DNA of 14,400 nt from assembly GCA_023386795.1 (NCBI GenBank), contig JAEWJB010000136.1, positions 1-14,400 on the forward strand, written 5' to 3'. Made by a program: the position numbers and the translations under genes. The stretch comes from Pseudomonadota bacterium (GTDB taxonomy: Bacteria; Pseudomonadota; Gammaproteobacteria; Xanthomonadales; Xanthomonadaceae). The notes below the pieces were generated by a model that was not told the origin of the DNA, did no database searches, and was given only the letters and a program-made list of their open reading frames with translations. This document shows positions 12,027 to 14,400 of this stretch, in pieces (the stretch's first letter is position 1; every line of letters starts with the position of its first letter).

Positions 12027-14114
12027 TCATCGCACCAGTTGCGCGGCATGGCACTGGATGTCCTCCACGCGCACGTCGGTGCGCCCCAGTTGCAGCCCCA
12101 GCACCTGGTCCAGCGTGGTGCCCAGCAGCGTGCCGACACCGTTCAACAGCGGCCGCAGTGTGGCGTCCATCACGGGTTTGAGCAGCACGCACAGCACCGT
12201 GTTGCAGGTACCGGTGCCGGCCTGCGGGTTGTAGTTCGTATCGCCCAGGCCGCCGGGCCGGGTCTGCAGGTACTTGGCAAGGTTGTCGCGCACGCAGCTG
12301 TTGTAGGCCAGGCCGGCGACCAGCCCGCTGCAGGAGGTCAACCCCAGCACGTCGAGCAACCCGCCCACCAAGCCGCTGCTGATCGTGGTGGTGTTGAGGA
12401 AACCTTCCCACACGCTGCCCGGCTGGCTCTTGCACACGACCCCCAGCACGTTGTCGCACTTGACGATGGTGGTCTGCCAGTCGCCCAGCGCGCCAAGCCC
12501 GCCCGTGCCATCGCGCAGCGCGGTGACCACCGCCTGCGGGTCATAGGCCCCATTGCTCTTGCGCGTGGCTTCCAGGTATTGCGTGGCCAGCCCGCTGGCG
12601 GTGTCGCTCGCACTGCCGCTGCTCTGGAACAATTTGCCCAGCGCATTGAACATCGCATCGGTCAGGTTCGACAGCAGCGTGCCCACCTGCAGCGAATTGG
12701 GCGCCACCGATCCGGTGCCACCCTCGGCAACCCACAGGTTGTCCTGGGACTGCAGCACCGGCACCACGATGCGGTCGGTCAACACGTTCAACCCGAAGAG
12801 CTTGACCAGCTGTTCGTTGCCGAGGTTGGCGGTCGAGCACAGCTCGCGCGTGCTGCGCCAATCGCCGCCTGGCTTGCCGATGCAGATGTTGGAAATGCTC
12901 GACAGCACGTCGAAGTTGGCGCGCTGCGGTGTGCTGGCGCAGTCCACCTCCTTCAGCCGCGCATAGCCGTCCACCGCGTCGATGTAGATCGGCAGATGCA
13001 GGCGGATGCCCAGCAGCTTGATCACCGGGCTGATCAGGGCGAGCTGGTCCGTGTCGATATCCAGGCGAACGCGTACCTGCGCGTTGTAGGCCGTCGTGCC
13101 GACCGGCCCGATGCCCATCGATGCCGGCTCGACGATGCTGGCCTGCGCGGTCACCGCGCCGAGCAGGTTGAGCTGCTGTACCTGCACCGCGTGCTGGCCG
13201 TTGCCCACGCTGATCGCGCTGCCGAGCAGGTCGAGCGCATCGAGCTGCACATCGAGCGCGCTGTTGGCATCGCCATCCGGCGCGACGAGGCTGGCGAACA
13301 GGCCCGCGGTCGCGTCGTCCGAGCCCAACCGCAGCTCCGCGCTGTCCAGGTTTGCCGCGGCCAACCGCCGCTGCAACACGGAGAGGTCCACGCCGGCAAG
13401 CTGCTGCTGGTTCGCCAGGGCCGCCATGACCTGCAACAGCTGGCCCACGCTGATCTGGCTGCGCGTCAGCAGCCCGTTGAGCTCGCCGAGCGTCAGGTCC
13501 GAAGACACCGGGATGCCCAACGCCTGCAACAGGCCGCGCGGGGTGAGCTTGAGCTGGGCCAACCCGCGATAGCTCGCCACTTCGGTATTGCCCAGGTCCA
13601 CGCCGACCGTGCGAAGCAGTTGCTGCAACGGCGCGGCGCCATCGACGTTCAGCAGTTTCGCGCCGGCGCTGAACGCGACCACGGGCGCGGCGCGGCGTGC
13701 CACCGCTGACGCACGCACCTGCGGCATCGAGTCGACCATGCCGAACATCGGCAGCGCGCCGCGACGCAACTCCACCTCCACGGCATTGAGCGGATGGCTG
13801 GGCACCAGCGGTGCATCGGGTGCCTGTATGTTCCAGAAGCCGCAGCGGGCCTGGAAGGTGCCGTTGAAGGCGTTGTCCTGGAAGGCATTGCCACGCGCGG
13901 CGGCGTTGTCGGTCCCGGCGGAGTTGCAGGTATCCAGGCGTTGCGCGCCGGCCAGCGCGGCGAGGTCGGCGGTCTTCTGCAGGTCGCGCTTGGACCAGTA
14001 CAGGTAGCCGATCTCCACCAGTCCCAGCATCGCCGACAAGGCGATCATCAGCAGCATCAGCGTCAGCGCCGAGGCGCCCCGCTGCGTCGGCGCGGTGCGG
14101 CGGCCGGCGCGCAT
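12027..14114 (-). CDS. TadG-like pilus assembly protein, Cys-rich
   Basis: A 695-residue protein whose N-terminus (QRGASALTLMLL, about 11-40) is a single membrane helix, followed by LQKTADLAALAGAQ (45-58). That helix plus the L-Q-x-x-A-D-x-A-A-L-A-G-A signature marks Tad/TadG-type proteins, minor components or anchors of Flp pili and related surface systems. The rest lies outside the membrane; I recognise no known domain in it. It has twelve cysteines, including C63 and C91, and a repeated Leu/Gly pattern (LLNGVGTLLGTTLDQVLG). The ATG at 14114 is preceded by GAAGGGAACTG and lies four bases after the DUF3613 stop, so the two are one operon. Longer frames upstream overlap that gene and were rejected. 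Family assignment rests mainly on the N-terminus. Confidence 0.82.
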   Translation of the reverse strand: MRAGRRTAPTQRGASALTLMLLMIALSAMLGLVEIGYLYWSKRDLQKTADLAALAGAQRLDTCNSAGTDNAAARGNAFQDNAFNGTFQARCGFWNIQAPDAPLVPSHPLNAVEVELRRGALPMFGMVDSMPQVRASAVARRAAPVVAFSAGAKLLNVDGAAPLQQLLRTVGVDLGNTEVASYRGLAQLKLTPRGLLQALGIPVSSDLTLGELNGLLTRSQISVGQLLQVMAALANQQQLAGVDLSVLQRRLAAANLDSAELRLGSDDATAGLFASLVAPDGDANSALDVQLDALDLLGSAISVGNGQHAVQVQQLNLLGAVTAQASIVEPASMGIGPVGTTAYNAQVRVRLDIDTDQLALISPVIKLLGIRLHLPIYIDAVDGYARLKEVDCASTPQRANFDVLSSISNICIGKPGGDWRSTRELCSTANLGNEQLVKLFGLNVLTDRIVVPVLQSQDNLWVAEGGTGSVAPNSLQVGTLLSNLTDAMFNALGKLFQSSGSASDTASGLATQYLEATRKSNGAYDPQAVVTALRDGTGGLGALGDWQTTIVKCDNVLGVVCKSQPGSVWEGFLNTTTISSGLVGGLLDVLGLTSCSGLVAGLAYNSCVRDNLAKYLQTRPGGLGDTNYNPQAGTGTCNTVLCVLLKPVMDATLRPLLNGVGTLLGTTLDQVLGLQLGRTDVRVEDIQCHAAQLVR

Positions 14115-14118
14115 CGGC

Positions 14119-14400
14119 TCAGTTCCCTTCGTCCTGCGACTGCTTGAGGTTGAAGTCGAAGCGCTCGGGAATCGGGTATTTGAAGGAATCCAGGTAGCGC
14201 TGGTAGGCCAGGCTGGCCTGGTCGCCGAGCATCGGGCGCGCAGGCGCGGCATAGGTGCCGGCGGCCTGTAGGCGCAATAGCGCGCGGGTGGCATCGCCGA
14301 CCTCGCGGCGCGCGGGCGTGCCTTCTGCCGGCGGCGGCGCGGTCGTCTCGAAGGGTGAGGTGGCCGGCGGCAGCGGCGTGCTCGCCGGTGGCGCCACGCC
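14119..14400 (-). CDS. DUF3613 family protein, 5' end beyond the window
   Basis: The frame is open to the right edge, and 93 C-terminal residues are visible. It begins with a Pro/Ala/Thr-rich stretch, then TRALLRLQAAGTYAAPARPMLGDQASLAYQRYLDSFKYPIPERFDF, which I recognise as DUF3613, a short domain found in tad/flp loci beside TadG-like genes. A GTG at 14397 is the first possible start seen, but the Pro-rich residues next to the edge suggest a signal peptide further upstream, so the gene is treated as 5'-partial. It ends four bases before the TadG-like gene. Its role in the pilus system is not known. Confidence 0.8.
   Translation of the reverse strand, partial: GVAPPASTPLPPATSPFETTAPPPAEGTPARREVGDATRALLRLQAAGTYAAPARPMLGDQASLAYQRYLDSFKYPIPERFDFNLKQSQDEGN

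Noticed and set aside
1..14400. Mobile element, prophage, CRISPR array, tRNA or rRNA
   Set aside because: No transposase or integrase frame, no spaced repeats, no tRNA-like cloverleaf and no rRNA sequence were seen on either strand.

Overview
The window is a GC-rich chromosomal stretch most consistent with a gammaproteobacterium of the Xanthomonadaceae/Lysobacteraceae (Stenotrophomonas, Pseudoxanthomonas or Xanthomonas type). This rests on my recognition of the gene families and their mix (DUF885 lipoprotein, DUF4349, DUF2968, a TadG-like protein with DUF3613), the strong GC bias and the frequent GTG/TTG starts. No rRNA, tRNA, CRISPR array, insertion sequence, integrase or phage gene is visible. 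Coding density is high and no gene-free stretch exceeds 300 bases.

Layout, left to right. (1) 1-194, minus: the N-terminus of a lipoprotein with a Gly7 tract and a Pro/Val/Thr-rich linker, cut by the left edge. (2) 453-3012, minus: a DUF2569 membrane protein, and upstream of it a DUF885 putative zinc-metallopeptidase lipoprotein, separated by a clear intrinsic terminator. (3) 3114-4327, plus: a GFA-type zinc protein coupled through a TTGA overlap to a DUF4349 lipoprotein that starts on TTG. (4) 4379-6493, minus: a GTG-initiated ArsR-type repressor, a cupin-like/DUF2867 fusion protein, and a very acidic 97-residue protein. A strong promoter (TTGACA, 17 bp, AATAAT) overlaps a 34-bp dyad in an AT-rich island directly upstream of the repressor. 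(5) 6558-8707: a LysR regulator (minus) divergent from a two-gene unit (plus) made of a small unrecognised protein and an EamA/DMT transporter, overlapping by ATGA. (6) 8712-11098, minus: a periplasmic cyclophilin, a DUF4442 hotdog protein and a CnoX/YbbN-type thioredoxin-TPR protein, with a perfect hairpin terminator after cnoX. (7) 11216-14400, minus: a DUF2968 envelope protein after its own terminator and candidate promoter, a TadG-like pilus-assembly protein and the end of a DUF3613 gene, probably the tail of a tad/flp pilus cluster that continues to the right.

Most genes are envelope or stress-related housekeeping-accessory functions. The most system-like part is the autoregulated ArsR plus cupin/DUF2867 module. 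The hairpin at the end of the LysR gene carries that module's -35 box in its loop, so termination of one gene and initiation of the next share the same bases. No function can be assigned to the module from sequence alone.
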